This document shows, in pieces, positions 1-61,540 of a DNA stretch of 64,000 nucleotides (positions within the stretch are counted from its first letter, which is position 1; each line of letters starts with the position of its first letter). Position numbers and translations under genes: made by a program. The notes beneath the pieces are model-generated. The model was not told where the DNA came from. It saw only the letters and a program-made list of their open reading frames with translations, and ran no database searches. Source of the DNA: Lichenostomus cassidix (taxonomy: Eukaryota > Chordata > Aves > Passeriformes > Meliphagidae); assembly GCA_008360975.2 (NCBI GenBank), contig CM039211.1, positions 47,118,077-47,182,076 of the forward strand, in the 5' to 3' direction.

Positions 1-309
1 TATTTTGTCTTTATTGTATTCATATACCGACTCTGCTACTGTACATATTACAGATTTGATGCATCAGAATGACCTTCCCTAGATCCAATGTGCATTAATT
101 ATTAGGTTTGAGTCTGATTTGGTTGGATTTCATACACAGTGATATTTCGCTAAAAAGCCGGTAATTTTGCTGCTCTTCACACAAGGGGCATATTTTGCTT
201 TATTGCGTAAAAGCACTTACTTATGAGATAGATAGTATTGCTCTGCAACTACTGCCTGAGCAAACAATACAATGTGCATGTAACTGAACTAACTTACCAT
301 TTTTTATAG
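1..309 (+). other. GLDC: GLDC intron, 3' end
   Basis: AT-rich intron leading to a pyrimidine-rich acceptor (ttttttatag) at 300-309. I see no other element in it. Confidence 0.8.
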
Positions 310-18022
<17,713 letters not shown>

Positions 18023-18512
18023 GACTGCTTCCAGCTGCGTGCATTTCTGACTCCATCAGGATGGTCCTTTCCTGATTTCTTGGGGATATTTATACTGTGT
18101 ATATTTTGAATAATCACCATGTTTGTTGATTGAATCATTGCTCAGTTAAAATGTAAATACAATCAGTATGTTAGGTGTAAACAAAAGGCGATTGTTCCAC
18201 AGCAACTGATGTTGGAAGTTGCCTTGATTCAGCATTTTGTCTGTTTGGGGCTAAAGTTTTAACAATTAACACCCAATTTGCAAAGTGGCATGGAAGATAC
18301 AGTTAAAAAGGTAGAAAATATGCAGATACATAAGACAGTACTCATAAATATTAACTGCAGGAGTAATTGTTTATATTTTGTAAAAAAATGAAGTAGATTT
18401 TTTAATTTACTTCACATATTACCACTAACTAGCATTGCTAGTGTTAATATTTCATACCGTTTTTTGTACCTATCAGTGTTAGTAGTCTAATAAAATTGGT
18501 CAGAATTTTGAG
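18023..18512 (+). other. GLDC: GLDC 3' UTR
   Basis: About 490 nt of AT-rich sequence from the stop codon to just past the first canonical poly(A) signal. The exact cleavage site is not visible and is placed about 18 nt past the signal. Confidence 0.75.
18489..18494 (+). terminator. GLDC: GLDC poly(A) signal AATAAA
   Basis: Canonical hexamer 467 nt after the stop codon, followed by GT-rich sequence (gagtgttgtcatgttttgg) suited to cleavage and polyadenylation. Further AATAAA copies near 18615 and 18660 could act as weaker distal sites. Confidence 0.75.
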
Positions 18513-20320
18513 TGTTGTCATGTTTTGGATTTAACTTTTCAGCTGGATTTGTCCTACAGAGCAATATGAAATTATGAAGCTTAAGTTCTGATTTGTGACA
18601 ATTGCCACAGCAGCAATAAACTGCTACACAAAGGAAAATACTGTCAGAGATTAATATTTAAATAAATCTCTGATTTTCATAATGAGCTAGAATGATCCAT
18701 TTTACCAAGCAATAACAAACAATCTTTTTCTCGATCATGTAATTTTTTCTTAGTCGTTCCATCTAATCTTCTGTTATTCTGGAGAAGGCATAAAAGACCG
18801 CTGTGAACTGCTTAGTATTACTTAATTCTTGGGTGAAAAAGTGTTCTCTTTCCACGGTTTCACAAGTCTCTTATTTTGGATCCTGGCACCTTTTTATACA
18901 GAGCCCACAGTGTGCCTTGGTTTGTCATGTATGTCTACAGCTTGGGTAAAAACTGATTCACAGCTTAAGCTGTGGCACTCCAAGAGCACCCACAGCACTC
19001 TGAGACCAGAGCCCTCCTGCTACACAGTGCCATGTTAAATTGCTCTGTAGCCAGCATTCAGACCTCGAGCAGGAGCCTTTCCCACCCTGTTCCCTATCAA
19101 ACTTACACAGAGCCAATCCTCTCACCAGCGACAGAGTCAGAGCTGTGCTATGAGCACATCTGCAAGGAAGCTGCTTGGGTCTGTGCAGGAGCTGTCTGTG
19201 TTTGATGTGTGTGAGCACCCATGAGGGGACCAACTCACTGAGCCACACGAAGCACAGCTTGGGTAATTAGGCAACAGGCACTGGGGTAACACTGAGACCA
19301 CAGAAAGGACCACTCAGTTTTGCACCTTACAACCAGCCACTACTCACTGTCTTCTTGAAGGTCTACACGCACACTCAGCCTGGGAGCTCTCTCTGAAGTG
19401 ACACAAATGAGGCTGGTGTTCACAGCAATGTTTTAACTACTGTAAATTTTGTGTCTTTTACAGTGAAAGTTTTGGGACTGCAACTTTTTCATTACCTATG
19501 TTATGACTTCAATGGGGGGCTCTGTGCAAAGAGACTGCAGATGATAGGAGACAGTAATGGCTTTCAATATAGGAAAGTTAGGCCCGATACCAGTTTTTAT
19601 GTGAAAAGTTGCATCTACATCCTAAATCACCTCAATAGAGAGTGAAGAAAATCAGAATTTTTTACTCTAGAATCTACTACTGAAAAGGGTGTCTTTCAGT
19701 AGCTATTGATATAGTACTGAGGATGTAAAAGATCATGAAAAACCACTGCAGACTTGTAATGTGAGGAAAGGACAGTCTGTGTTGCCAATCTGACTCCATA
19801 GTCTTGACAAGCTACTTTAATATTTGTTAAAAGCAGTTTAATGTTCCTTGATTATGTCACTAAAAATATATTAAGAAATTGGTTTACATATTTTTGTATT
19901 AAGCAGATAATTTTCCACTGTCGAGCTCAAATTGACAGAATTTATCCTCTGATATTATTGCTAAAATCTATCAAATGGAAAACAAAGCATTAAAATATTT
20001 TACAGTCCTCAACTAAAGGGTAGAAAGCCACGAGTCTTACAGGCTTACTGCACAGATGCAATGACTGTTGCACAGGTAAAATCACACCTGTTATCTCCAA
20101 CAAACCTTTAGCACTGTGGGCTCCAGGCTGTCAGTGCAACCTCAGTGTGGATGGAGGGAATCTGACTCACCCACCTGACCAACCACCCTGCAGGAATCCC
20201 TCAGCTCCCAGCTGTGCCCACAGCACAGGGGGACAGGCAGGGCTCACTCCCACTCTGGTGCATGAACTGAGCCAATGTCACCATTGCATTTTGGTTTGGA
20301 GTTGTTTGGTTTTTTTGGTC
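18513..20320. other. Intergenic region between convergent GLDC and UHRF2
   Basis: About 1.8 kb. GC-richer stretches occur at about 18960-19400 and 20120-20270. No recognisable gene, RNA or repeat was seen; the short open frames show no conserved motif. Confidence 0.6.
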
Positions 20321-21494
20321 TTTTATTTTTAAGTTAAGTGTTCTTTTAATTGAGAAATGAGTTAAGGAATATAAAGCCTCACACCTGAAAAACAAGAAGG
20401 CCACCTAATGAAACCATTTAGTAATCTGAAAAATAAATTCTGTAAAAATCTTATGACTTCATTAAGTGGACAACAGTAAAAACAAAACTAGCAAATTTTC
20501 TGAATCATAAAATATTTAATAAGGTATATTTGGGGGGGGGATATATTGTATATAAAATTTCAGATCACAATATGAAGCAATTTGAACCCTCTCCAAGCTA
20601 GCACTGCCTTTAATGCTGTGTAGATGTATTGCCACTGATACAAGACCTACTAAAAGCATACAGTTTAACTAATACAGAAGTGGCTTTTTTAATATGAACT
20701 ATTTTTTCCACAACTAGAGTGTCTTGAATACCCTCTTTAAGTGCAAAAAACACAGATCACTTTACACTAATGCAGCAACAATGCATTCATATTGTTCTCA
20801 TTAGTCATTAGTAGTCAACTTGCATAAGATACAAGAAAAGCACAATGAAGCTCACAAAAATAGACTAAAAATCAGCCTGTTCTTGCAAAAAAATACAGCA
20901 TAATAGAAGAAAAAGACAAAAAAAGGGATTATACACACCACAGAATTTGTTGTTTAATCCAAATGGCTTAAGTGCTGAATCTGTTTCTTTTTCCTGGTTT
21001 TCTGTGGATTTTTCTTTTGGTTTGGGTTTTGTTATTGGATTATTTTTTTTTTTTTTTGTAAATCAAACCACATGGACCAGGCACAACTAATATTCAGGAG
21101 GCAGTGTGTAGCTAAAACATTACTAACTTTTTTCATCCCCAACATTGTTTGACACATTTTACTTTCCTCTGTCCTGAGGTAGTTACAAAAAAACAAATCA
21201 TAAATTAAGCATCAGCTAGGCCAGTAAGAGCTGAGGCTTTTAGTTTTCTTTTTTTTTTCCTTCGTTAAAAACTATTTGTTAACTGGCCAAAACTACCCTT
21301 GATGTTAAAAGACAGCTGAGAATTAGAGTTCTCACAACACCAAAAAATGGCTATGAGGGAAAGAGGGCTAGCTGCTTCAAAATGTGACAACATGAGTCCC
21401 ATCAAGCTGGCTGGTCCACTGCTGAACTTCCCATGTTTATTCCCCTTTACTCTCTATAAAGTCACTGGGAGAAGTACAGAAGGGTCGGAGCACA
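20321..21494 (-). other. UHRF2: Probable UHRF2 3' UTR
   Basis: Sequence downstream of the UHRF2 stop codon, AT-rich and with no coding features. The distal limit is set by a minus-strand AATAAA at 20322-20327. A G9 run lies at 20532-20540. A proximal AATAAA (21436-21441, only 54 nt after the stop) could make a very short UTR. Choosing between them needs transcript data. Confidence 0.4.
20322..20327 (-). terminator. UHRF2: Candidate UHRF2 poly(A) signal
   Basis: TTTATT on the plus strand is AATAAA on the minus strand, about 1.17 kb after the UHRF2 stop. A T/G-rich plus-strand context surrounds it. It is one of at least two candidates. Confidence 0.35.
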
Positions 21495-52634
<31,140 letters not shown>

Positions 52635-55600
52635 CTGAAAAACAAAAAGAATAAAAAGTACATTCAACTTAGTTCCTCAGACCTAGATTCTGTACTTTCT
52701 GAATCCTAGGCAATTAGATAAAGATAATTAGCCCTTTTTTATCATTAATAGGATATTTTATTTCAATTCCCATAAAAATTATTAGCACTGTAACTCCTAA
52801 GATAAAAATATAACACATACTTAGGGCTCGCTTTAAGAAAAGACTACTGTATTATCCTCAGTCTGGCAGTTTAGTATGTCTGCATTGACAGTTATCCATT
52901 ATGGCTTAATTTCACTTCTAAAACCTCAAAATGTTTTATTTTTTTTTTGGTCGTGCATCGCAAACCAGACAAAACCATATCCACTGGAATACAGGATCTC
53001 AAACATTATTACAGAAGTATAGTATCACAAACAAACCAGAAATGTGACCTATAAGACAGAATAATACTTGGAACCCATAGAGCAAGAAAAGCAACAGAAA
53101 GTTTCAAAAGCCCTTCTCTGACTTTTAACTGTATATCAACTCTGAAAAGCCACATACAATACTGTACTGAGTTATGTACTGTGAGTAGTCCTGCTGATGT
53201 CACATTTCAGTGCAAAATGTCAGTGATTAGCAGTAACAAATACTCCAAGACTCTGCAACAATAATGGCGAAAGACTTCCAGGAAATAATTAGAAAACATT
53301 AAATGTAAAGGTTTTCACCTTCTCTTACTAAAACATCTTTGTATCTACACAGATTTTAATTCAAATGCAAACATATGTAGGAAGAAATGTCCATAATGAC
53401 ACCAACAGCTGTAAAGCACTTCCTTGTCCTTCCTCCTTACGACGATACTGTGTTCTCTTCAACTGCCTGTTCTCTTACCACTTTCCATTTATTACCTAAT
53501 CTAGAAGTAAGCAGGAATTTTCAGTATAATAAAATAATGATGGATAACTGTAAGAATCAATCACAGAGGGGACTTCAAAATACTTTTGAAAAAAGCCAGT
53601 CAGGTGCCAGATCCCTATAAAAAGATCTGGTCTGCAAAAAGAAATTGAACTGTAGACAGACAGAGAAACAAGTTATTAGATTCACATTCAATAAGGATAA
53701 CTGCAACAGCAAATCATCTCCAGAAACATCAGGATTCAGTTTGAAATCTGTGGTTCTCTGCTTTATCTCTTTGCCTGCTCCCACCACTTCCTTTGTGCTG
53801 AATCCTAATTCCTGAGCTCTGACCAAACATAATGACCAAACTAAGGCAGGAAAAAACTAAGCCAGAGAAAAGAACACAGGCAACAAACCACTTTTTGGTG
53901 GCCCTGAGCACTGCAGTATTTAGGTCTCCATGGAACTGGGGTTGAGAGAACTCTGTCAGTGTCTTGGTTGATTCTAACTGCCTTTTAAGTGTACCAACAG
54001 CTGTTTACTTAGGCACCTGTATTTATTTTGACCCTTTTCTTTCCCAGCAGTTTTTGGAGGAAAAACATTCCCCATTGTTAGTCACATGTATAAACAGCAA
54101 ATGCTAGCAAATTTCAAATACTTAGGCTATTTGAACAGAATATACAAATGTTGCATCAATGCAAATACATCCATCAGATAAAGAACTGTTTGCTTTCTTG
54201 ATCCTGAAAAACATGTATTTATTTAGAATAAACTTCATTCGCACCCAAAGGGGATAGTATTTTAAAGCAGTTTTGGCCATTTTGAGTAACACATCTCAGA
54301 ATTAGCATGCAAAGACGCTTTGAATTACCCACAATACTCCGCAATTCACAATCATAAAGGCACAATACATTCAAATATAGAAAGGACAAGTTGTAAGCAC
54401 AATCTTTGGCAGGAAAACAAAATCAACAAATACAGACTGAACTCCTCAAATCACCAGTACTTCCCATGTTATTTTCTCTACTTTGGAAAGTATTTTATTA
54501 GCTGCCCTACATTTCTTGTTATTCCTAGATTATCTAAAGTTGAAAACAAAACAAAACAAAACACACCTCTTGACAGTCTTTAATAGCATAAATCTACATT
54601 AGAACCTTCATTATTTATAACACTGCTTATTTTAAATAGTCACTGCTTGACTGCCTATTCAGTGAGATTCCTTTAGGATTTACTACTAATAGAACTCAAA
54701 GTGGTGAATTTAATTTAAAACAAAAATACAGAACTATGACTTTCACATAATTAATGTGAACTTTTTTACCCAATGCAGTAGCTACAAGAATGACTGATAT
54801 TCTCAAATTCTAGTAAATTTCAGAGAAATTTAAGCATATTTTTCACAGTTTTTTGCATCCTGCAAATCTTAAATGTGTGTGTAGTCTATAACCACTATCC
54901 CTATTATGAGCAAAACTGCATCCAGGAAAAACTCACATTTCCTCTCCTCTCTCTATGTCTTATGGTTTAGAGCTGTTTAAATTTCATTTACCCCTTTCTA
55001 TCCCCCTGCATTTTCCCCAGAAAACTAAAAAGCAGTTGTAAAAAATTAAGTTTTTAATTATCTGTACCCTCTGCATACAGTCTGTAGTCAAGAAGGAAGG
55101 TGGCAAAACACCATACAGCTGTACGCAAAAATCTAGACACTTGTGATACTGTTATCCATTTCTTTGGGAAACAAGCCAAACTTGAGCTCAGGAGCAAATT
55201 AATTAGGGGTAAATTCCACTGGTGCCCATTTGAACTGTAAAATTACTTTTAACTACAATGATTTTTACATTGTTTCCTTAAAACATATAATGAAAAGATT
55301 TATACGTTGGTTCAATTATGTAAGTGCTCCAAATGATAACATAGCAAATTTTTGTGAAGTATGCAAAAGCACAGACTTTTATCATCAACTTTATTAAAAA
55401 ATATCATCTAAAAAATGTTATCTCTACCTCAAAGTGTTGAAGTGCAACATACTTTTTAAATTTAGTTAGTTAAATAAAACAATTCCTTTAATTACCAGAA
55501 GAAACAGAACTCTTAAAATAATATAAACTCTTAAAATAATAATGCTGCACGGCATGTTTTCTCTCATGGCATTGTAATCTTACTGACTAGCAATACTATT

Positions 55601-57749
55601 CCTATACTTAGGTGGTACTTATTAAACAGATGGAATTCAGAATTTCTCTATCACATACTAGGTCATAGTAAACATTCCTTCTCTTTTTGTCCTGTATTTT
55701 TCCTTTGGGAAAAGGACACTTAGAAAGGAACTTTCAAACTAAGTTTTTCCTAAAGTCTATTCAGTATCTGAACCAGAGCAAACATTTTATTTTCTGCTAT
55801 GAGTTACATAAGAAGCAAGTAAATATGATCAAATAACATTACAAAACTAGCATGTTCCAACAAATGTCACAGCTGCATATCTGGAACTGCTGAGAACAAC
55901 TCCCATTGTGAAAAATAGTACATTATTAAGCCTTACCAAAGCTAAAAAATCTTCTCAGCCAGTTGCTCATAAAAGACTAATTTTTGTGATTCTGCCACAG
56001 TACACATTCAGTGCTTTAATAATGACTATATGATTTAAAATTATGATTATCTAATAAAATTGTGACTATATTATGCTGTCAAATGTATAACCTTTCTTCA
56101 TTTCTTCACCTTACCATACCAAAAATGATATTATGCAATATGCATAGTAAATGGAGCGTTTATATTTCAAGTAAGAACTTTAAATCCTTTGAAAGAATCA
56201 AATCCCACAATAAAGCCAGATTCTTCAATACAGAAGAATTCCTAATGCAGTCCTTCCTTTGAGATAGGTTAGCCAAGGCCAGAGAGAAACCTTCAACCAA
56301 AGCTTCTTATATCTGCACTTTCCCCACACACATTTCCTTTTTTTTTTAAACTTTCAGGTGGTAAAACACTTTAGACATTCAAAATCACAGTTGATTAGAT
56401 ATCTGACAAGTGGGCATTATCTTGGATATTTCAAAGGTCAACTTTACAGAAAATAAAAGCTGCTGGATGGTTACCATACTTAGAGAACTTTATCAGTTCT
56501 TATAGTCTGAGAGATTCAGTGACAATTGTCAGAGCTCTGTCTGGAAATCTTTGGGTTTATCACATTACTACACTGAAATTTAAAGTATAGTATTTTAACA
56601 AACACTGAAATCAAAATATAATGCTGAATAAAAACGGGGCGGGGGGGTGGAACTACTAGAAAAATACATACAAAGTTTATATTCACAAATAAATGAATAA
56701 TAACAAAAAGTGTCTAATGATGATTTATCTGTAGGCCCCCTAAGGGCAAAACTTTACTCATACTTAGTCATGTTTACCACAAACAACTAAGTCATAATCA
56801 GTCTCTATGACTAATGTCAAAAGATACTGTCCAGGTCAGAAGAGAAATAGTCATGATCAGAATAAAACCTAACAATATAATGTTGGCTATGCTCTCCAAA
56901 TATATGAATTCACTTAATAACAATATACAAATCAAAACAAGACCAGATTTACTACCATCTATCTTTTCATATGCAACATTTCGTTTACATACCATGATCA
57001 ATCAGCCTTTATTCTGCTTTTGTAAATTTTTCAGCCAGTAACTCTTTGTTCTGCATCATTAACCCACAGTTGAGTAACTCCTTAAAAAACATGCAATTGT
57101 TCAATATTACCATTCAAAATGTTTGTTAGAACTTTTAATATAATCTCCTTAAAAGCAGTTGACTAAAGATTTGATTTTAAACACACTCATTTCAAAGGCA
57201 GTTTACAAAATCTTTGCACATTAAGACAGCATATTACATTGATAATCCAACCAAATTCTGCTAAATTATACTGAATTACATAGACGTTCTTTTATTTTTT
57301 ATTGCACACAAGCAAAAATGCAGACAATATTTACAAGATTTTTTTCAGCATATTCCACATAATTTTGTTATCATCAAAATAAAAATGCAATTACAAAATG
57401 GGACAGAATTGGCTCTCATTTTAATTCAAATTTTCATTTATTACACAAACACTGTAAAGATAAAGACAAATGACAACTTCCAAACTATGAAAATATTTTA
57501 TTATTCTCTTTCTGTGACACTACTAGTTAAACAATTGCAAAAAAATTAAAATAACATTTTCAAGGATATGTTAAAGACCATATTCTAATATGAATTCTTC
57601 ATGCTTTTAAAAGCAAAACACTCCTAAACCTACAAATTCATGCTGTGGACATACACACAAGTCAGGCAAGGTATTACTTCTAATCTCAGCAGTAGGTGTG
57701 ATGCTTCATGCATTTACAGAACAATACATTATAGTTCATGATGCCAGAT

Positions 57750-58080
57750 CCTGGAAGCAGGGACTGGGACGCAGGGACTCTTCTCCTTAGCCTGGGGATG
57801 TAAGGAAGTGAACATTGGAGTGCCCGGGGAAAGCGCCGGCCTGAGAGAACAGCCAGCAGCAACGCCAGAGGCTCACGACTCGGAGCACGTCCCTGCCCCA
57901 TGACATGAACACATCGAGGTGTGCAGCCTCGGAGGACCTTGATCCCGCCCCGGATGCGGCCCTGTCCATGGTGCTGCAGGAACGTCTCTGTCCCATACGG
58001 GAGGGGACACAATGCCACCACTGCCACTACTCCAGCTGCGCCCTCCCTGAACTCAGCACTCAGTCTCTGGCTGGCACTAT
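57750..58080. other. GC-rich, CpG-containing patch of unknown nature
   Basis: About 330 bp, markedly richer in G+C than the kilobases on either side, with many CpG dinucleotides (ccgggg, gcgccgg, cgactcggagcacg, cccgccccgg). Minus-strand open frame 57686-58315 (209 codons) spans it. That frame has no domain I recognise and reads through AT-rich flanks, so it is probably not a protein. It may be an alternative promoter or CpG island, a retroposed exon or an LTR piece. Confidence 0.4.
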
Positions 58081-58706
58081 CACAAATGCTCAGTGGGCAT
58101 CTACAGCTTCCAAATCCAAGTTCAAACACACAGATGATAACACCTGAATGTCCAAGAAGAACCAAGTAAAAAAGTAGGCTGATGACCCACAAAAGTGATA
58201 CACAAAAGGCTTCATGTATGAAAAACAAAGATACAGGAGCTGTGCTTGGAATCACAGGGCATGGTCTGAGCTCAGTCCACTTCTCTATGTGTTTGCAGAC
58301 TGAACTGCAATGCACAGAAACAATGCTAAGACTCTGTTCAGGACATCATTCCAAGGGTCTGGGCTAGCCAACAAGTTCATCCATGCTAGGAAGAAGTAAA
58401 GATACAAACAGGTGATTCTTACTAGAAGAGGTTAAACACTTCTATTCAGATTTTAAATTATATTCCAATTCAGTGAGTAGATGCATCACACACTCATCAT
58501 CAGTTTAGACAGTCATAGGCGATGAATCTGTGAACCTTGTCAGACTGATTGAGAACCTCAATTCAAAAACAAAGACATGAGAAGCAGCACCTCCCTACAT
58601 AACGAAAACTCACAGGGATACTGTCAGAATGAAAAGACCTTTCAAAAAACAAATAGAATAGGAAGAGTCCTGAAAACACGGAAATATATTAAGGACTCTG
58701 GAAATA

Positions 58707-58976
58707 CCCCCCCCCCCCAAAAAAAAACCCCAAACCAAGCCAACAAAAAAACCAAACCCCCCCAAACCCCAAAACCTAAGTGAATAAATAAACAACAAAA
58801 ATCAAAAATGTCAGGTGCTTTAAAAGCAGCCAACCAACCAAAACCAACCAATCAAAAAATTTTAAAAAACCCAAAAAACAAAAACAAACCAAAAAAAACC
58901 CCACAAAAAACCCACAAACAAACAGAAACACAAAAAACCACAAAGAAAAAACCCCAACCAAAAAAAAAAAAAAAAA
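58707..58976 (+). repeat. A/C-only strand-asymmetric low-complexity tract
   Basis: About 270 bp made almost wholly of A and C, starting with C12 (58707-58718), with aaacccc, ccaaac and aaccaacca words and ending in a poly-A run. The minus strand is G/T-rich. Confidence 0.93.
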
Positions 58977-59029
58977 GCCAGGCAAACTTCTGAAGGTATC
59001 CACCATAAAATCATAAAAGAGGATTGCAC

Positions 59030-59075
59030 AGAATCACAGAATCACAAAGACATTTCCAAAGGATGCTCATATCAA
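59030..59075 (-). mobile_element. Tiny CR1 tail fragment
   Basis: cacagaatcacagaatcaca followed by aagacatttccaaagga resembles a reverse-complemented CR1 tail. Confidence 0.6.
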
Positions 59076-59569
59076 ACCAAAGGCAAGGCAAACTGATTGC
59101 AAAGCAGGCCAAACCTACATTTCTAGCCTAGAAAGTTAGTGAATTTATTATCATGGTTTGAATGTACATGACAGCATTATTGTAATGAAAAAGCTTGGCA
59201 TCCAGGCATTCTCCTGCTCATGATGAATCTCCTGAACATGACAAATCTCATTCACAAAGAATTCCTGAAAGTCAGAAAATCCTGCAGGGAAAAAAAGTCC
59301 TAAGTAATTTGGCATTTAGACAGCAGCTGCTCATTTTGGAATGTCTTCATTCCTTATCTTGCTCAATTCTCTTCAGAGAAATTTCAGCAAATACTTCCAC
59401 CATGATTTCCAATTTCATTAATGGGTGATAATAAATACTTCATTTAAGCATCCAACAGCCATTACAGCATGGTAATACAGCCTTTCCAGGTCTTACGTGT
59501 TTGTGTGGAATCTGTGATAAAATTCTGTAATTATTCATTTTCACATTGATAAATCCAAATGTCCACAGA

Positions 59570-61540
59570 CTTGTGAGTTTAACTCTTGGAGAGATACCCC
59601 AACAAACAAGTAGGAAAAGGACACTTTGGTGCCTCCCAGAAACACCTATACACCAAGGTACACACAATGAACAAAAGGGATTACAGAGGTCTGTGTGATT
59701 AATGAAAGTCCATGACAACACTGGGATCACGGAGACATGGTGGGATAGCTCACACGACTGCAGTGCTGTGACAAATGGGTAAGGGCTCTTCAGGAAGAGG
59801 AGGCTAGGAAGACGAAGAGCAGCTGTCTCTTATAAGAGGGCAGGTCAGGAACCAGTCAAGAGCTTACACATGAAGGTTAGCAGACAGAAAAACATCAGTG
59901 ATGCTGTAATAGGTGCCTGCGATAGGGAGTAAATACATGAGGCTTCCTTCAGACAACTGGGAAAAGTTTCATGTTTACAGGCCCTGTTCTCACAGGGAAC
60001 TTGAAGCACCATGACATCTGCTCGGAGGTCCACAAAGCAGAACACAATCTAGGGAATTTCTGGAGTGCAGTGGTAACAACTTCCTGATCATGAAGAAGCA
60101 AATTGCTAGACCTGAGACATACAAACTACGAAGAACTGGTCATGAGACACTGAAGTTTGTCTGCAATGATGACATGATGATGGAGTTAAGAATCCTTAGA
60201 GGAAGGATAAAAGTAACAAGACAACCCTGGATTTCAGGACAGGAGAATGTAATCTCTTCAGAGACCTACCTGGAAAAATCCTACAAGATATGCTGTAGAG
60301 AAGCGCCCAGTAGAGCTAGCTGATATTTAAGGATCACCACCTGCAAGCTCAAAAACAGTCTATCCCCATGTGCAGGACATCAAAGGCAGCAGGAAGCCTG
60401 CAGAAATGACTAAGGAGCTCAGATACAAAAAGGAAATGTAAGAGGTGGAAACTGGGACAGTTGATCTGGGGCAGGAAGAGGTACGTCTTATTGTGTAGCC
60501 ACAAGGCTGGGAAAGTCAAGGTCTACCTTGATTTCAATCTGGGCAGTAAGATTCTATGACTATAAAAACAGGAAAGGAAAACTAGAGAAAATATGGGGCC
60601 ACTGCTAAATATAGAAGGGCCCCTGATGACAGTAAACAGAAAAACCAAGGCGCTCAGCACTTTCTTTGCCTCAAGTGTATACCACTAAGACCAGTGTTTA
60701 GGAATCAAAGGTCCCCAAGACTAGAAGCAATAGCCAAAACAAGGAACACAGCCTCTGTGGAAGATTAGGTTATGAAGAATTTACACAGGACATATAGAAG
60801 TCTATTGACCCTAACAGGTCATACTCATGAGCTCTGAGGGAGGTGCCTGTTGTTTGCATGAGTGTACACTTAGTCCTGTAATTGAAAAGTGATTACACCT
60901 CCCCGTTAAATAGAAGAGAGCAAATATCACTCCTATCTTCAGGAAGGAAAACTGATGACTGACTGGTCAGCCTCAACTCAGTCCCTGAGAAAGTGAATAT
61001 TAGTTGCCTCTGCCACCATTTAGAGTTGGACAGAAAGGAATTACATCATATTCAACAAAGAAAAATGCAAGTCCTGCACAGAGGGACTAATCCATGTACC
61101 AGTACCTGCCAAGTGTCTCCACCTGATTGGAGAGAAGCTTGGTAGAGAGAGACCTTGAGGAACAAAAAAAACAAGCTGACCATAAACTAGTTATGCGCCC
61201 TTGCAAGCTAAGAAGGTCCACAGCTCCTTGGACTACCCAAGGAGCAGCACTGCCAACAGGCAGAGGGAAGGCGAATGCTGCTCACAACTCAGTATTAGTT
61301 AGGCCAGGCCTAGCTCCCCCAAAGAACAGAGCCACGGGTTTACTGAAGTGTTGCTAGACAAGGGATACAAAATTGATTAACAGACTGAAACATCCTTGAT
61401 ACAGGAGTGTTTAGTCTGGAGAACAGAAGGGCTGTGGGAGTATGGCTCTTATCTATGCATACAAACAGGGGGCCAGACTCCTCGAAGTAGTCCTCTGCCC
61501 AGGATAAGAGGTACAAACACAAGAAACATGCATTTTGTGT
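59570..61540 (+). mobile_element. Old CR1-like LINE, about 2 kb, decayed
   Basis: Plus orientation. Remnants in order: endonuclease start (ITETWWDSSHDCSAV-like near 59724-59768), a linker with GKVKVYLDFNLG-like text near 60510-60545, ALSTFFASSVYH near 60653-60690, an early reverse-transcriptase piece near 60925-60990, and a KDLGVLV-region relic near 61085-61200. The 3' SLE-type segment lies near 61400-61530. Stops and indels are frequent. It is more diverged than the 44-48 kb elements and appears to be a different, older subfamily. Confidence 0.75.

Larger units (their letters stand above)
52635..59569 (-). other. UHRF2: UHRF2 intron, unexplained parts
   Basis: I looked for the next upstream UHRF2 exon (second tudor, GFWFDAEI-like) on the minus strand and did not find it, so this is read as one intron extending past 64000. 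It is AT-rich apart from a GC-rich patch (57750-58080) and an A/C tract (58707-58976). A G-rich run lies at 56637-56650 and a 16-bp direct repeat at 55508-55523/55527-55542. Confidence 0.65.

Noticed and set aside
53575..53911. Minus-strand frames as the missing upstream UHRF2 exon
   Set aside because: Their residues do not match the tandem-tudor region and no phase-compatible splice sites frame them.
57686..58315. 209-codon minus-strand frame as a real protein
   Set aside because: It has no recognisable domain, and its ends run through AT-rich intron. I kept only the GC-rich patch as a finding.
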